Source: Natrinema caseinilyticum
GTDB taxonomy: Archaea > Halobacteriota > Halobacteria > Halobacteriales > Natrialbaceae
Assembly (NCBI RefSeq): GCF_024227435.1
Contig: NZ_CP100445.1
Span: 1,733,369-1,797,368, forward strand
Direction of reading: 5' to 3'
Length of the DNA stretch: 64,000 bases
Below the pieces are notes generated by a model. That model had not been told where the DNA came from. It did not search any database and saw only the letters and a list, made by a program, of their open reading frames with translations. The position numbers were made by a program, and so were the translations under genes. Below, one piece after another: positions 35,191 through 44,188 of this stretch (positions are counted from its first letter, which is position 1; each line of letters opens with the position of its first letter).

Positions 35191-36099
35191 TCAGACGCCG
35201 CGACCCTGCAGCTTCTCCTCGTCGGGCAGGTCGACGTTCGCGTCGCCTTTCATCCCCTCGCCGAGGTTCTTCGAAATTTCGGCGAGCGCCGCGGGGTCGT
35301 CCCAGTTGGTCGTCGCTTCGACGATGGCCTCGCCCATCGCGGGCGGGTTCTCCGCGCCGAAGATGCCGCTGCCGACGAAGATGCCGTCGCACTCGTGGTG
35401 CATCATCAAAGCTGCGTCGGCGGGCGTCGCGATGCCGCCGGCCGCGAAGTTGACCACCGGGAGCCGGCCCATGTCGGCGGTCTCGTGGACCAGATCCGCG
35501 GGCGCTTCGATCTCGCGCGCGTAGGCTTCGCGTTCCTCGTGGCTCATCCCCTCGAGTTTGCGGATGGCGCCCTTGATGGTGCGCTGGTGATGGACGGCCT
35601 GATTGACGTCACCGGTGCCGGCCTCGCCTTTGGTGCGGATCATCGCCGCGCCCTCGTCGATTCGGCGCAGCGCCTCACCGAGGTTGCGCGCGCCACAGAC
35701 GAACGGCGCGGTAAAGTCGCGCTTGTCGATGTGGTAGGCGTCGTCGGCGGGCGTCAGCACCTCGCTCTCGTCGATCATGTCGACCCCGACGGCCTCGAGG
35801 ATCTGCGCTTCCTTCGTGTGGCCGATGCGGGCCTTCCCCATGACGGGGATCGAGACGGAGTCGACGATCTCCGCGACGTCTGCGGGGTCTGCCATCCGGG
35901 CGACGCCGCCGCGCTTGCGGATGTCCGCAGGGACGGCCTCGAGGGCCATGACGGCAACCGCGCCGGCGTCTTCGGCGATGCGCGCCTGTTCGGGGTCGAC
36001 GACGTCCATGATGACGCCGCCTTTCTGCATCCGCGCGAACCCGCGCTTGACGAGTTCCGTTCCGCGTCGCAATTCCTCGAGATCGGTGTTCTCGGCCAT
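35191..36099 (-). CDS. pdxS: pyridoxal 5'-phosphate synthase, PdxS lyase subunit
   Basis: A 302-residue TIM-barrel enzyme that builds PLP from ribose 5-phosphate, glyceraldehyde 3-phosphate and ammonia supplied by PdxT (not in this window). It is nearly full-length identical in pattern to the family: [44 protein letters not shown] (substrate Lys region), [25 protein letters not shown] (second Lys region) and [18 protein letters not shown]. The length is normal. Start ATG at 36099. It is the only PLP gene here. Confidence 0.97.
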   Translation of the reverse strand: MAENTDLEELRRGTELVKRGFARMQKGGVIMDVVDPEQARIAEDAGAVAVMALEAVPADIRKRGGVARMADPADVAEIVDSVSIPVMGKARIGHTKEAQILEAVGVDMIDESEVLTPADDAYHIDKRDFTAPFVCGARNLGEALRRIDEGAAMIRTKGEAGTGDVNQAVHHQRTIKGAIRKLEGMSHEEREAYAREIEAPADLVHETADMGRLPVVNFAAGGIATPADAALMMHHECDGIFVGSGIFGAENPPAMGEAIVEATTNWDDPAALAEISKNLGEGMKGDANVDLPDEEKLQGRGV

Positions 36100-36255
36100 A
36101 CTGCGCGGTTAGGTGCCACAGCACTTACGCGTGTTCTTTGGAGGCGATCCAGCCGCAGTCGCCGAAAACGGTCGAACACGGCTCGCTCGCACCGGTCGGA
36201 GCCCACTCACTGGTAAATCAAACAGCCGGTATTTGCCGCGACGCGAGTCGTCGCT

Positions 36256-37047
36256 TCATCCCCGTCGGTGGGCGATCCGCTCACCCTCGTGCAGGCGCGC
36301 CCGAACGTGCGCACCGTACATCCTCCCCAGCGACCGCTGCCGGAGTCCGAGTTCCCGTCGCACGGTCGAAGAGACCTCGAGTCGGGTGCCGACGGAGGGG
36401 CCGAACCCGATCGCCACATCGCCACTGACGTGGACCGGCGTCCGCAGGAGGTCGTCGTCTTTCACCGTGTAGCTGTGCATCGTCCACTCGCGCGCTCGAG
36501 CGTCTGTTCGTGGTCGAGCGACCTCGAGTCGAACGGCCTCGTCGCCGCCGTAGCGCCCACCATCGACGACGGCACGGACACCGGTCGGCCCGTCGGTCAC
36601 GGTGATGTCGGCCCGCTCCTTTGGGTACCCCCAGAGTTCGCGACCGAGCGCGACCGAAGCCTCGGTCGTAACGGGGAGCCAGTGAACGTACCCGCCGATC
36701 GCACCGTCCGCAAGCTGTGCCAGCGGGAGGGAGGTTCGGCTGCCGTGGACCGCCGGGACGATGAGGGCGAACTCGTCGTAGGGCTCGAACTGCGACGAGT
36801 CCGTCTCCCCACCGCCGACCCGATGGTACTGAATCCCGACGAGGGCGACGCAGCCCACGCCGGGCGCGATCGCGAGCGATGACAGTGCGTCCGGGAGGAT
36901 CGCCTCGAGTCTGCTGCGGCGCGCGGGGACCGTCACGCCGCCCATCGCGAACGAGAGTTCGAGCGGCAGTTCGACGACGTGACCGGTCGAGAGATTGGTT
37001 CGCGTCCGTTCGCCGACTGGAGTTGCGGCCGAGGCGCCGGTGGTCAT
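36256..37047 (-). CDS. acetoacetate decarboxylase-family protein
   Basis: A 263-residue protein of the acetoacetate decarboxylase fold. The stretch GRELWGYPKERADITV corresponds to the family's conserved Gly-x-Pro-Lys region with a candidate Schiff-base lysine; SFAMGGVTVPARRSRL and VSGDVAIGFGPSVGTRL are the other conserved-looking blocks. Start MTTGASAATPVG at 37047; the upstream frame to 37278 runs into the divergent gene. Many family members act on other keto acids, so the exact substrate is uncertain. Confidence 0.8.
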   Translation of the reverse strand: MTTGASAATPVGERTRTNLSTGHVVELPLELSFAMGGVTVPARRSRLEAILPDALSSLAIAPGVGCVALVGIQYHRVGGGETDSSQFEPYDEFALIVPAVHGSRTSLPLAQLADGAIGGYVHWLPVTTEASVALGRELWGYPKERADITVTDGPTGVRAVVDGGRYGGDEAVRLEVARPRTDARAREWTMHSYTVKDDDLLRTPVHVSGDVAIGFGPSVGTRLEVSSTVRRELGLRQRSLGRMYGAHVRARLHEGERIAHRRG

Positions 37048-37147
37048 ACCCGCGGCTACGACGGGGGTGGCCGTAGTGGTACGGGATGGCCGACGGCCGG
37101 GGACGCAACCGCTACTGTTTTGCGGGTCCCGTCCGTCGCGCCGGACG

Positions 37148-37852
37148 ATGACCGCGTCGACTCGGATGGCTGATCGCGAGGGTGGCGACCGCGAGTCGCT
37201 ACCGGCGTATCTCGCGCCCGTGCCGCACACGTTGGAGGACCTGGGGCTGCGATTTGCCTGGCTCGTCGTGGCGATCAACCTCGCCGGAACGGCGTTCGGG
37301 TTCTGGTACTACGGCCCGCAGTTAGGCCGAACGGCCGTCGTGATGTGGCCCTGGGTTCCGGACAGTCCGCTCGCGACCCTGTTCGTCGCGCTGGCGATCG
37401 GGGCCTGGAAAGTGGGACGGGAACAGCCGTGGATGACGGCGCTGGCCTTTTTCGGTAACATCGTGCTCGGATTGTGGACGCCCTACACGTTACTCGTGTT
37501 CGCCGATTCCTACACCTACCTCCCCGTGTGGATGTACCACTTTCTCTTCTGGAGTCACCTCGCGATGGTCGTCCAGGCTCTGGTCCTCTATCGGATCAGT
37601 GACTTTCCGATCTGGGCCGTCGCCGTCGCTTCGCTCTGGTACTGGAGCAACCTGATCGTGGACTACTTCGTCCCCGTCGTCGGCGGCCTACACCACACGA
37701 TCATCCCCGTTTCGCGGGACACACCCCTGTTCCTCGGGGCCGACGCGCTGGGCGCGATCGCCGCCGGTGAAGTGACGTTCGTCCTTCTGGCGCTCTTTCT
37801 CGCGCTCTCGATCCGGGTTAAAAAGTGCGAAGCGGCTCGAGACCGGCGATAG
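37148..37852 (+). CDS. DUF1405 membrane protein
   Basis: A 234-residue membrane protein. After a charged N-terminus (MTASTRMADREGGDRESLPA) come six hydrophobic helices, including FAWLVVAINLAGTAFGFWYY, MTALAFFGNIVLGLWTPYTL, LPVWMYHFLFWSHLAMVVQA and WAVAVASLWYWSNLIVDYF. This matches DUF1405 as I remember it. A second Met six codons later (37166) is an alternative start. It is divergent from the acetoacetate-decarboxylase-like gene. Function unknown. Confidence 0.85.
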   Translation: MTASTRMADREGGDRESLPAYLAPVPHTLEDLGLRFAWLVVAINLAGTAFGFWYYGPQLGRTAVVMWPWVPDSPLATLFVALAIGAWKVGREQPWMTALAFFGNIVLGLWTPYTLLVFADSYTYLPVWMYHFLFWSHLAMVVQALVLYRISDFPIWAVAVASLWYWSNLIVDYFVPVVGGLHHTIIPVSRDTPLFLGADALGAIAAGEVTFVLLALFLALSIRVKKCEAARDRR

Positions 37853-37880
37853 CCGACGACTCGAACGGGTTCGATCTCTC

Positions 37881-38234
37881 TCACAGGTCGCCGACGAACG
37901 CGAGTTCGAGATAGGGATCGAGTGTGCGGGCTGCGGCCCGGCGTTCGACCGTTCCCGCGTCCGCATCGTATCGGAGCACCTCCGATTCGACGAGCTTTCG
38001 AAGGTGGTTGTGGTGGAACTCGACCGTGATTTGCTCGACGCGTTCGGGGGTCGGGTTTTCGTCTCGGTCGGCGATCCGCTCGGTCAGTTCCTCGATGGTC
38101 ACGGCGCCCACTTTCCGTGACAGGTAATATAATGCATACCGGCGCTGCTCGTCCAGCAACAGCTCGAATACCGTGTTCGAGGGGAGCGTGACATCGGTTC
38201 CGGAGACGTCGGCGTCTGAGATATCTGTCTTCAT
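37881..38234 (-). CDS. winged-helix DNA-binding protein (DUF7344-like)
   Basis: A 117-residue haloarchaeal regulator-type protein, MKTDISDADVSGTDVTLPSN. The helix-turn-helix unit is FELLLDEQRRYALYYLSRKV then VTIEELTERIADRD, with the recognition part ITVEFHHNHLRKLVESEVLR and a wing at YDADAGTVER. Such single-domain winged-helix proteins are abundant in haloarchaea, and DUF7344 is the name I recall. A second member lies at 55486. Targets unknown. Confidence 0.85.
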   Translation of the reverse strand: MKTDISDADVSGTDVTLPSNTVFELLLDEQRRYALYYLSRKVGAVTIEELTERIADRDENPTPERVEQITVEFHHNHLRKLVESEVLRYDADAGTVERRAAARTLDPYLELAFVGDL

Positions 38235-38584
38235 GGGTGCTCTGTACTCGGCTTACGCGACGGCGAGCAACGCATCGGCTCGATCCAACTTCAGCAGAGC
38301 ACACTCACCTCTTCGAACATGCAGTCATAACCTTTCTGCAACTCACGATATATGCAACATATTCTCGGCACTCGAAGCCATATCGACACAAAGGGAGAAT
38401 TACTCGGCAGTGTGATACTCCACCGATCGCCGAAATACGACGTTCGTCGAATTGTAGTCGAATCCGACATCACGAGACGCGGGCGTTCGGGACTCGACAC
38501 GGTAAAATCGGATTTCTCGACGCCGAACCGCCGCGCGTCGGGACGGAAGCTCGAACGGTGATCGCTCGACGCGCGACGGGACGA
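38235..38584. other. 350-bp intergenic region upstream of the winged-helix gene
   Basis: It holds AT-rich stretches (cataacctttctgc near 38328 and acgatatatgcaacatatt near 38347-38365) that look like promoter DNA for the winged-helix gene. The other end abuts the 3' end of valS. The short frames crossing it (for example 38352-38561 plus) show no family resemblance. I see no RNA-like structure. Confidence 0.5.
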
Positions 38585-41242
38585 CTACTCGAGGATGAGG
38601 ACCGCCGACTCGGTCTCGATCATCTCGCCCTCGCCCGAGTAGGTTCGCTCGAGTTCGACCTCGAACAGGTCCGCTTCGAGTTCCTCGCCGGCGACTCGAA
38701 GCACGCTTTCGTCGTCGTCGATTTCGTACTCGCCGCTCTCGATTCCGGCGTCGATGTCGCCGACTTTCGAGCCGTACCTCGGTCCGAGCGTCGAGTAGTC
38801 GAGGTCGATCGACGCGACGGCGGTCGTGATCTCCGGGGGTTCCGCGAGTACGGTGAGATCCCGAACGTGCATCACGTTCTGAATCGCGTCCTCGAAGCCG
38901 TCGATCGGGCCGAAGATCGACACCGACTCGAGGTCGGCGTTCAACGGGAGCTGATTCTCGCTCTTGTACCGACGCAGCGCCGAGATGACCTCCATGGCGG
39001 TCTCGCCGGCCTCGAGATCGGCCTCGTAGCCCTGCGGGGCGGGCCAGTCGCGAGTGTGGATGCTGTCGAACGCCCCGTCGCCGGTCTCGTAGACCGATTG
39101 CCAGATCTCCTCGGTCACGTGCGGCAAGAACGGCGCCCACAACTCGAGGAACGTTCGATGCGCGGTTCGGAGGGCGTACTGGGTCGATGGGTTCTCTTCG
39201 CGAGTCTTCGCGATTTCGAGGTAGTCGTCACAGAAGGTGTTCCAGAAGAACGTTCGCAGGCGGTCGCGGGCCTTCGCGAACTCGTAGGCCTCGAGGTGGT
39301 CGGTCAGATCGGCGACGGCGGCGTCGAGTTCCGCGAGCAGCCACCGGTCGATCGCCTCGAGTTCGCCGGGTTCCTCGGGGTCGGCGGGCGCGAGCGTGTC
39401 GACGAGCTTCGACGCGTTCCAGAGTTTGCGAAGGAGTTTCTCGCCGGCGGTGAGATCTTTCTCCTGGTAGGGGAAATCGTCGCCGACGGCGGCGCTGGCC
39501 GCCCAGAAGCGGACGGCATCGACCGGATACTCCGCGAGCACCTCGTCGGGTTCGACGACGTTCCCCCGCGATTTGGACATCTTCTCGCGGTTCTCGTCTA
39601 AGACGTGACCGTTGATCATCGTCGCGTCGAATGGAACCTCGCCGGTGTGCTCGTAGCACTTGACGATGGTGTGGAACAGCCAGAACGAGATGATGTCGTG
39701 GCCCTGCGGGCGCAGGTCGAACGGATACAGTTCGGGGTTGTCCATCGTGAACGTCTCGCTCTCTTCGTCCCAGTCCCACCCGGCGTTGATCAGCGGCGTC
39801 AACGAGGACGTCGCCCACGTGTCGAAGACGTCCTCCTCGGCGTCGAACTCGTCGTGGCCACACTCCGGACAGCCGTCCACGGGCGGGTCGTCGCTCAGGG
39901 GATCGACCGGCAGGTCCTCCCGCTCGGCCACGATCGGATGGTCGCAGTCCTCGCAGTACCAGACCGGGAACGGAATGCCGGAGTCGCGCTGGCGCGAGAT
40001 CAGCCAGTCCCACTCGAGCCCTTCGATCCAGTGGCGGTACCGAGTGAACATCTTCTCGGGGTACCAGTCCATCTCACGGCCGGCCGCCAGGTACTCATCC
40101 TTGTGATCGAGGATCTCGACGTACCACTGCTTGGAGACGCGGAACTCGACGGGCGTATCACAGCGTTCGTGGACCTGCACCGCGTGGGTAATCTCCCAGC
40201 GGTCGCGCAGGTAGCCCGCGTCGTCGAGGTCCTCGACGATCGCCTCGCGGGCCTCCTCGGTGGACAGGCCTTCGTAGTCGCCGGCGAGGTCGGTCATCGT
40301 CGCGGATTCGTCGATGGCCACGCGAAGCGGCAGGTCGTGGGCCTGGTACCACTCGATGTCCTTCTGGTCGCCGAAGGTACAGCACATGACGATCCCGCTG
40401 CCTTTCTCCATGTCGACGCGGTCGTCCTCGATGATCGGCACCTCGTGGCCGAAGATCGGAATGCGGGCGGTTTCGCCGACGAGATCGCGATTTTCCTCGT
40501 CGTCGGGGTGGACGAAGACGGAGACACAGGCCGGAATGAGTTCCGGACGCGTCGTGGAGATGACGAACTCCTCGCGGGGAGGGTTGTCACCCGCGAGTTC
40601 GAACGCGATGTCGTTGAAGTGCGAGCCGCGTTCGTCGTCTTCCATCTCGACCTGCGAGATCGCCGTCTCGCACTCGGGACACCAGATCGCGGGGGCCTTC
40701 TTGCGGTACTCCCGACCCTTCTCGTAGAGGTCGAGGAAGGAGAGTTGCGAGATTCGCTGGACGCGCGGTTCGATCGTCTTGTAGGTGTTGTTCCAGTCGA
40801 TCGAACACCCGAGGCCCTGCATTTTCTCCGTGAAGTCGGCCTCGTACTCCGCACAGACGTCCCGGCAGAGTTCCTGGAACTCGCGGCGTTCGTAGTCCTG
40901 ATGGCGGATGTCCAGTTCCTTCTCGGTCAGGCGCTCGCTCGCAATCCCGTTGTCGTCGTAGCCGAACGGAAAGAGCACGTCGCCGTCGTGCATGCGCTGG
41001 AACCGGGCGGCGAAGTCCTGGAGCGTGTGCCCGTAGAGGTGCCCCATGTGCAGGCTTCCCGAGACCGTCGGCGGCGGCGTATCGATGGCGTAGACCGTGT
41101 TCGGATCCCGTTGCTCGTCTCCCTCGTAGGCGTACACCTCCTCGTCGATCCAGCGCCGTTGCCAGCGGGATTCGACTGCGTCGGGATCGTATCCGCCCTC
41201 GAGACTCGGCGCGTCCTCCTGCTCCGGCGCGTCCGTGCTCAT
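38585..41242 (-). CDS. valS: valyl-tRNA synthetase
   Basis: An 885-residue class I synthetase charging tRNA-Val. The HIGH-type motif is HMGH at residues 65-68 and KMSKSRGN lies near 552. A Cys-rich insert with WYCEDCDHPIVA and GCPECGHDEFD is a likely zinc site, and the editing domain holds FVISTTRPELIPACVSVFVH. The anticodon-binding domain (DRLRTFFWNTFCDDYLEIAK) and C-terminal region are complete, ending VLILE. The length is typical for archaeal ValS. No adjacent translation gene. Confidence 0.97.
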   Translation of the reverse strand: MSTDAPEQEDAPSLEGGYDPDAVESRWQRRWIDEEVYAYEGDEQRDPNTVYAIDTPPPTVSGSLHMGHLYGHTLQDFAARFQRMHDGDVLFPFGYDDNGIASERLTEKELDIRHQDYERREFQELCRDVCAEYEADFTEKMQGLGCSIDWNNTYKTIEPRVQRISQLSFLDLYEKGREYRKKAPAIWCPECETAISQVEMEDDERGSHFNDIAFELAGDNPPREEFVISTTRPELIPACVSVFVHPDDEENRDLVGETARIPIFGHEVPIIEDDRVDMEKGSGIVMCCTFGDQKDIEWYQAHDLPLRVAIDESATMTDLAGDYEGLSTEEAREAIVEDLDDAGYLRDRWEITHAVQVHERCDTPVEFRVSKQWYVEILDHKDEYLAAGREMDWYPEKMFTRYRHWIEGLEWDWLISRQRDSGIPFPVWYCEDCDHPIVAEREDLPVDPLSDDPPVDGCPECGHDEFDAEEDVFDTWATSSLTPLINAGWDWDEESETFTMDNPELYPFDLRPQGHDIISFWLFHTIVKCYEHTGEVPFDATMINGHVLDENREKMSKSRGNVVEPDEVLAEYPVDAVRFWAASAAVGDDFPYQEKDLTAGEKLLRKLWNASKLVDTLAPADPEEPGELEAIDRWLLAELDAAVADLTDHLEAYEFAKARDRLRTFFWNTFCDDYLEIAKTREENPSTQYALRTAHRTFLELWAPFLPHVTEEIWQSVYETGDGAFDSIHTRDWPAPQGYEADLEAGETAMEVISALRRYKSENQLPLNADLESVSIFGPIDGFEDAIQNVMHVRDLTVLAEPPEITTAVASIDLDYSTLGPRYGSKVGDIDAGIESGEYEIDDDESVLRVAGEELEADLFEVELERTYSGEGEMIETESAVLILE

Positions 41243-41864
41243 GCTCTCACCGCCCGTCGCGGGCGTCGTCGGTGCGTCGTCAGGCTGTGGGGTTGACTAT
41301 CGTCCATAGAGCGGTCGTTGCTCGGTGAATGCTGGTCAGCGACAATACATCCGTCGAAACGGGGTGGAAAATCGGCGGCTCCGAAGCCCCTACCTGGGCG
41401 GACGTAAGTCGTCGGAGGGAGGCGACCGAATCCCCGTGAATCGTCACGTCCGCCCGGATACGAAAACGGCGCCACGAGGGTCGTCGTGGCGATCGGACGC
41501 GGCCGCGACGGTAGCAGGCATACCCGACAATTCGGGCGGCAAGCGTCATAGCCCTTTCGTCGTCGGATAGCCGCCACTGCTCCGGGACGACACCGCCGTC
41601 TCGAACGGGTGGCGCGCTCGATACGGCGAAGATTCGTTCTCGAGGCCGTCGGTCATCGCTTTCGATCCGGAACCCGATCCGTCGCACGACGGAAGCAATA
41701 TCGCGACTCACGGCGCCGAAAACGGGCTATCGACGGCACGATCGCGTCGATGCAGACGAGAACAAAATCGGCCGCTCACTCGGCAGTCCGGGTCGATTCG
41801 GATGGGGCGCTCGCGGGGGTCGATGGCGTCGACCGAAAAAACCGAACGCGTTCGCGGTAGGCAG
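41243..41864. other. 622-bp region between valS and the peptide gene, no supported gene
   Basis: This stretch lies upstream of valS and downstream of the peptide gene, so it should contain the valS promoter. A 10-bp inverted repeat (gggcggacgt, 41396-41405; acgtccgccc, 41446-41455) is present, of unknown meaning. T-rich DNA on the minus strand just after the peptide stop (ttttttcgg, near 41834-41842) may end its transcript. The open frames here are Arg/Ser-rich shadows typical of non-coding high-GC DNA. Confidence 0.5.
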
Positions 41865-42002
41865 TTAGCAACCGGTTTCCGCACAGGACATCGTGACCGG
41901 TCCCTCCTCGCCGAGCGCCAGCGTCGTAAGCATCGGGGAGGCGTTCGCGCGTTCTTCGAGGTCTTCGACGAAATGCACATCATCCGTATTGTCTGCGGAC
42001 AT
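41865..42002 (-). CDS. 45-residue peptide, candidate graspetide-type RiPP precursor
   Basis: A small gene starting MSADNTDDVHFVEDLEERAN and ending in a Cys-containing tail. The first ~21 residues are acidic and helix-like (leader-like). The last ~22 contain two related blocks, LTTLALGEEG and VTMSCAETG, that place Thr/Ser before Glu. That is the donor and acceptor pattern for side-chain ester or amide crosslinks made by ATP-grasp enzymes. A TATA-like aaatatta (42026-42033) lies 27 nt before the ATG, so it is probably leaderless; T-rich DNA follows the stop. It is divergent from the ATP-grasp gene at 42252. The coding call rests on promoter spacing and context; the product is inference. Confidence 0.6.
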   Translation of the reverse strand: MSADNTDDVHFVEDLEERANASPMLTTLALGEEGPVTMSCAETGC

Positions 42003-42251
42003 ACAGGACGGCGGTCAACGGCCACAAATATTAAGCTTTCTCCGGGTTAATATATCACCTCCAATAGACGTGTTTTCCGTTTTATTCTCCGCGAGAACAC
42101 AGCGATCCTCACCCGTGCGGACCGGTTCTGATCGGGACGGTACAGGCGCGTCCGAAAAGTGCCTGACAGTCGGCGAGCCGTCTTCCCGGTGGGAAATACC
42201 TATACAATTCGCCTGTAGAATTATGTGTTCGAGCGACGGAATAATGTCGTA
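42003..42251. promoter_or_regulatory. divergent promoter region of the peptide and ATP-grasp genes
   Basis: 249 bp with an outward TATA-like box at each end: aaatatta (42026-42033) for the peptide gene, and gaattatg (42219-42226), about 30 nt before the ATP-grasp ATG. A second AT-rich block (gttaatatatcacctccaat, 42046-42065) and cctatacaattcgcc (42199-42213) lie between. Shared control of precursor and enzyme is likely. Confidence 0.5.
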
Positions 42252-43187
42252 ATGGGTGTCCTGTTAATCGGCCCGAAAGCGGACCCGCAGGTCGACGTGG
42301 TGACGCGGGAACTCGAATCGCGTGGAGTCGAAACGAGCCTGTGGGATGCGTCGTCTTGGCCCGGAGCGACACCAGCGACGGTCCGGCAGGCGGCGGACGA
42401 AACGCGGATTTCAATCGACGGGACCGGTTCCATTCTCGACGAGTGCCACACGATCTACTTGCGACGCCTCGGCCTCGATCCACGCTATCCGGAGTTCGAG
42501 GCCGACTTCGAGGAGCGACCGCTGTCGGTGATCAATCAGTTACGCGAGTATCGCGGCCTCCTCCTCTCGGCCATCAGGTCCCTCCAGGACGACGGTGTGC
42601 GGGTGATCAACCCACCCGACGTGCTCGGCATTCACGCCCTCAAACCCTGGCAGCTCTCGACGCTCGCGGCGGCCGGGATTCCGGTGCCGGAGACCTGCTC
42701 GACGAACGATCCGGCCGAAGTGCGGGCCTTCGCGGACCGCGTCGAGAACGTCATCTACAAGCCGATCGGCGGCGGCGGCCACGCACATCACCTCGAGAGC
42801 GACGATCTCGACGACGACAGACTCTCGCGGCTCGCGAACTCCCCCGTTCAGTTTCAAGAGCGCGTCGACGGGGACGACGTTCGCGTCTTCGTCGTCGACG
42901 GCGAAGTCGTCGCCGCGGCTCGCATCGTCTCGGATGCGCTCGATTACCGCAGCGAACGTCACGACGTCGAACGAATCGGACTCGAGTCCCTCGACCCCGA
43001 GATCGAACGGGCGGCCTGCCGTGCGGCCGAGCGGCTCGGCCTGCCGTTTACCGGCGTCGACGTGGTCGACGCGGCCGATCGCTTCGTCGTCCTCGAAGCG
43101 AACCCGTCACCGATGTTCGCGACGTTCGACGAACTCGCCGGAACGAAGGTTGCGAGCGAACTCGCGGGGTTCCTCGCCGACCCATGA
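42252..43187 (+). CDS. RimK-like ATP-grasp peptide ligase
   Basis: A 311-residue carboxylate-amine/hydroxyl ligase, starting MGVLLIGPKADPQVDVVTRE. The ATP-grasp parts are the ATP-lysine strand ENVIYKPIGGGGHAHHLE, VQFQERVDGDDVRVFVVDGE with VVAAARI, and the metal-binding FVVLEANPSPMFATFDE. The N-terminal half (residues 1-110) is the variable recognition domain. RimK-like enzymes glutamylate proteins or, in microviridin/graspetide systems, crosslink acidic and Ser/Thr/Lys side chains of a precursor. The precursor-like ORF upstream and the overlapping protease favour the second role. The stop overlaps the next start (ATGA). Confidence 0.85.
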   Translation: MGVLLIGPKADPQVDVVTRELESRGVETSLWDASSWPGATPATVRQAADETRISIDGTGSILDECHTIYLRRLGLDPRYPEFEADFEERPLSVINQLREYRGLLLSAIRSLQDDGVRVINPPDVLGIHALKPWQLSTLAAAGIPVPETCSTNDPAEVRAFADRVENVIYKPIGGGGHAHHLESDDLDDDRLSRLANSPVQFQERVDGDDVRVFVVDGEVVAAARIVSDALDYRSERHDVERIGLESLDPEIERAACRAAERLGLPFTGVDVVDAADRFVVLEANPSPMFATFDELAGTKVASELAGFLADP

Positions 43188-44104
43188 CGACGAGCGGCGA
43201 TGGCGAATCCGGTACCGACCGAACGCACGACGGGGCTCACGTCCGCCGCAACTTCGGATACACGTGGGGCGAGACCGGTGGAACACTGTGGCTCCGCAAC
43301 GACAACGGTGACTACAAGCGAATCGATCCCGCGTTCCGGGAGCCCCTCCGCGCCCTCGCCCGCGGCGAGCGAGAACCCTCGGCAGCCGATCCCGCCGTTC
43401 TCGAGGCGATCGATGTGCTGGCGGATGAGGGGTATCTCGAGCCCAGCGGCGAGAGACGGCGACTCGAGATGTCCGCGGACATTCGGCTGTGGCCGCGGCT
43501 CGTCGCGACCGGAGCGGTGACGATCGTCCTCTGTGCGCTGATCGTGGCCCAGTGGGAGACGATCTGGAGCCCGCCGGGCTCGGTCGGAAAGACGGTCGTC
43601 CTCGCGCCGTTTTTCGTCGGTGCGACGCTTCTGCACGAACTCGGCCACTACGTGGCCGGTCGCCCCTATTTCGAGCCGTCGATTTCGATCGGGCGTCTGA
43701 ACGGGGTCATTCCGGCGGTGATCACGCGGACCGGAGACGCCTGGCAGTGTCCGCGCAACGTCCGAATCTGGATCAGCCTCGCCGGACCGGTCGTCGATAT
43801 CGTCGTGACGCTGGAACTGGCGATCGCGTTACTGCAGTTTCCCGGCTACAGCGTGCTCGGTTCGTGTATTCTCGTCCAGCTGTTCCGGCTGCTGTTCGTC
43901 CTCAATCCGCTCGTCGACGGCGACGGCTACTGGCTGTTCGTCGACGTGTTCGGAACCCACAACCTTCGAAACCACGCGTTCAGGGATTTGAAACGAGGGC
44001 GACCGACCCCGAAAGCGGCGTTCGCGCTCACGATCGTCGTCTTCACCGGCTGGTTCGTCGCCGCCAGCGGCTACTTCCTCGGCCACACGCTGGGCATTCT
44101 CTGA
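43184..44104 (+). CDS. PqqD-like/M50-family membrane metalloprotease
   Basis: A 306-residue protein translationally coupled to the ATP-grasp gene by a 4-bp overlap. Residues ~20-95 look PqqD-like (YTWGETGGTLWLRNDNGDYK, then VLEAIDVLADEGYLEPSGE), the fold used in many RiPP systems to hold the leader peptide. Next is a membrane M50 protease: FVGATLLHELGHYVAG carries HExxH, and FVLNPLVDGDGYWLFVD supplies the later Asp ligand, within about five helices. The likely job is leader removal or export of a modified peptide in the membrane. The PqqD assignment is by eye. Confidence 0.8.
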   Translation: MTTSGDGESGTDRTHDGAHVRRNFGYTWGETGGTLWLRNDNGDYKRIDPAFREPLRALARGEREPSAADPAVLEAIDVLADEGYLEPSGERRRLEMSADIRLWPRLVATGAVTIVLCALIVAQWETIWSPPGSVGKTVVLAPFFVGATLLHELGHYVAGRPYFEPSISIGRLNGVIPAVITRTGDAWQCPRNVRIWISLAGPVVDIVVTLELAIALLQFPGYSVLGSCILVQLFRLLFVLNPLVDGDGYWLFVDVFGTHNLRNHAFRDLKRGRPTPKAAFALTIVVFTGWFVAASGYFLGHTLGIL

Positions 44105-44188
44105 CCCCGTCTTCCGTCGCCGCCGCCGCTCAGTTGCGATCGAGCGCCCTCGAGAGGACGGCTGTCCGTTCCGCCGTCCGAGACGCTC

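Noticed and set aside
41396-41455. 10-bp perfect inverted repeat with a 40-nt spacer upstream of valS
   Set aside because: Short arms in high-GC DNA are expected by chance, and no promoter element sits beside it.
41280-42050. Several 60-143-residue ORFs on both strands around the peptide gene
   Set aside because: Arg/Ser-rich shadows without start signals; the 45-residue frame at 41865 was preferred for its TATA spacing and codon pattern.
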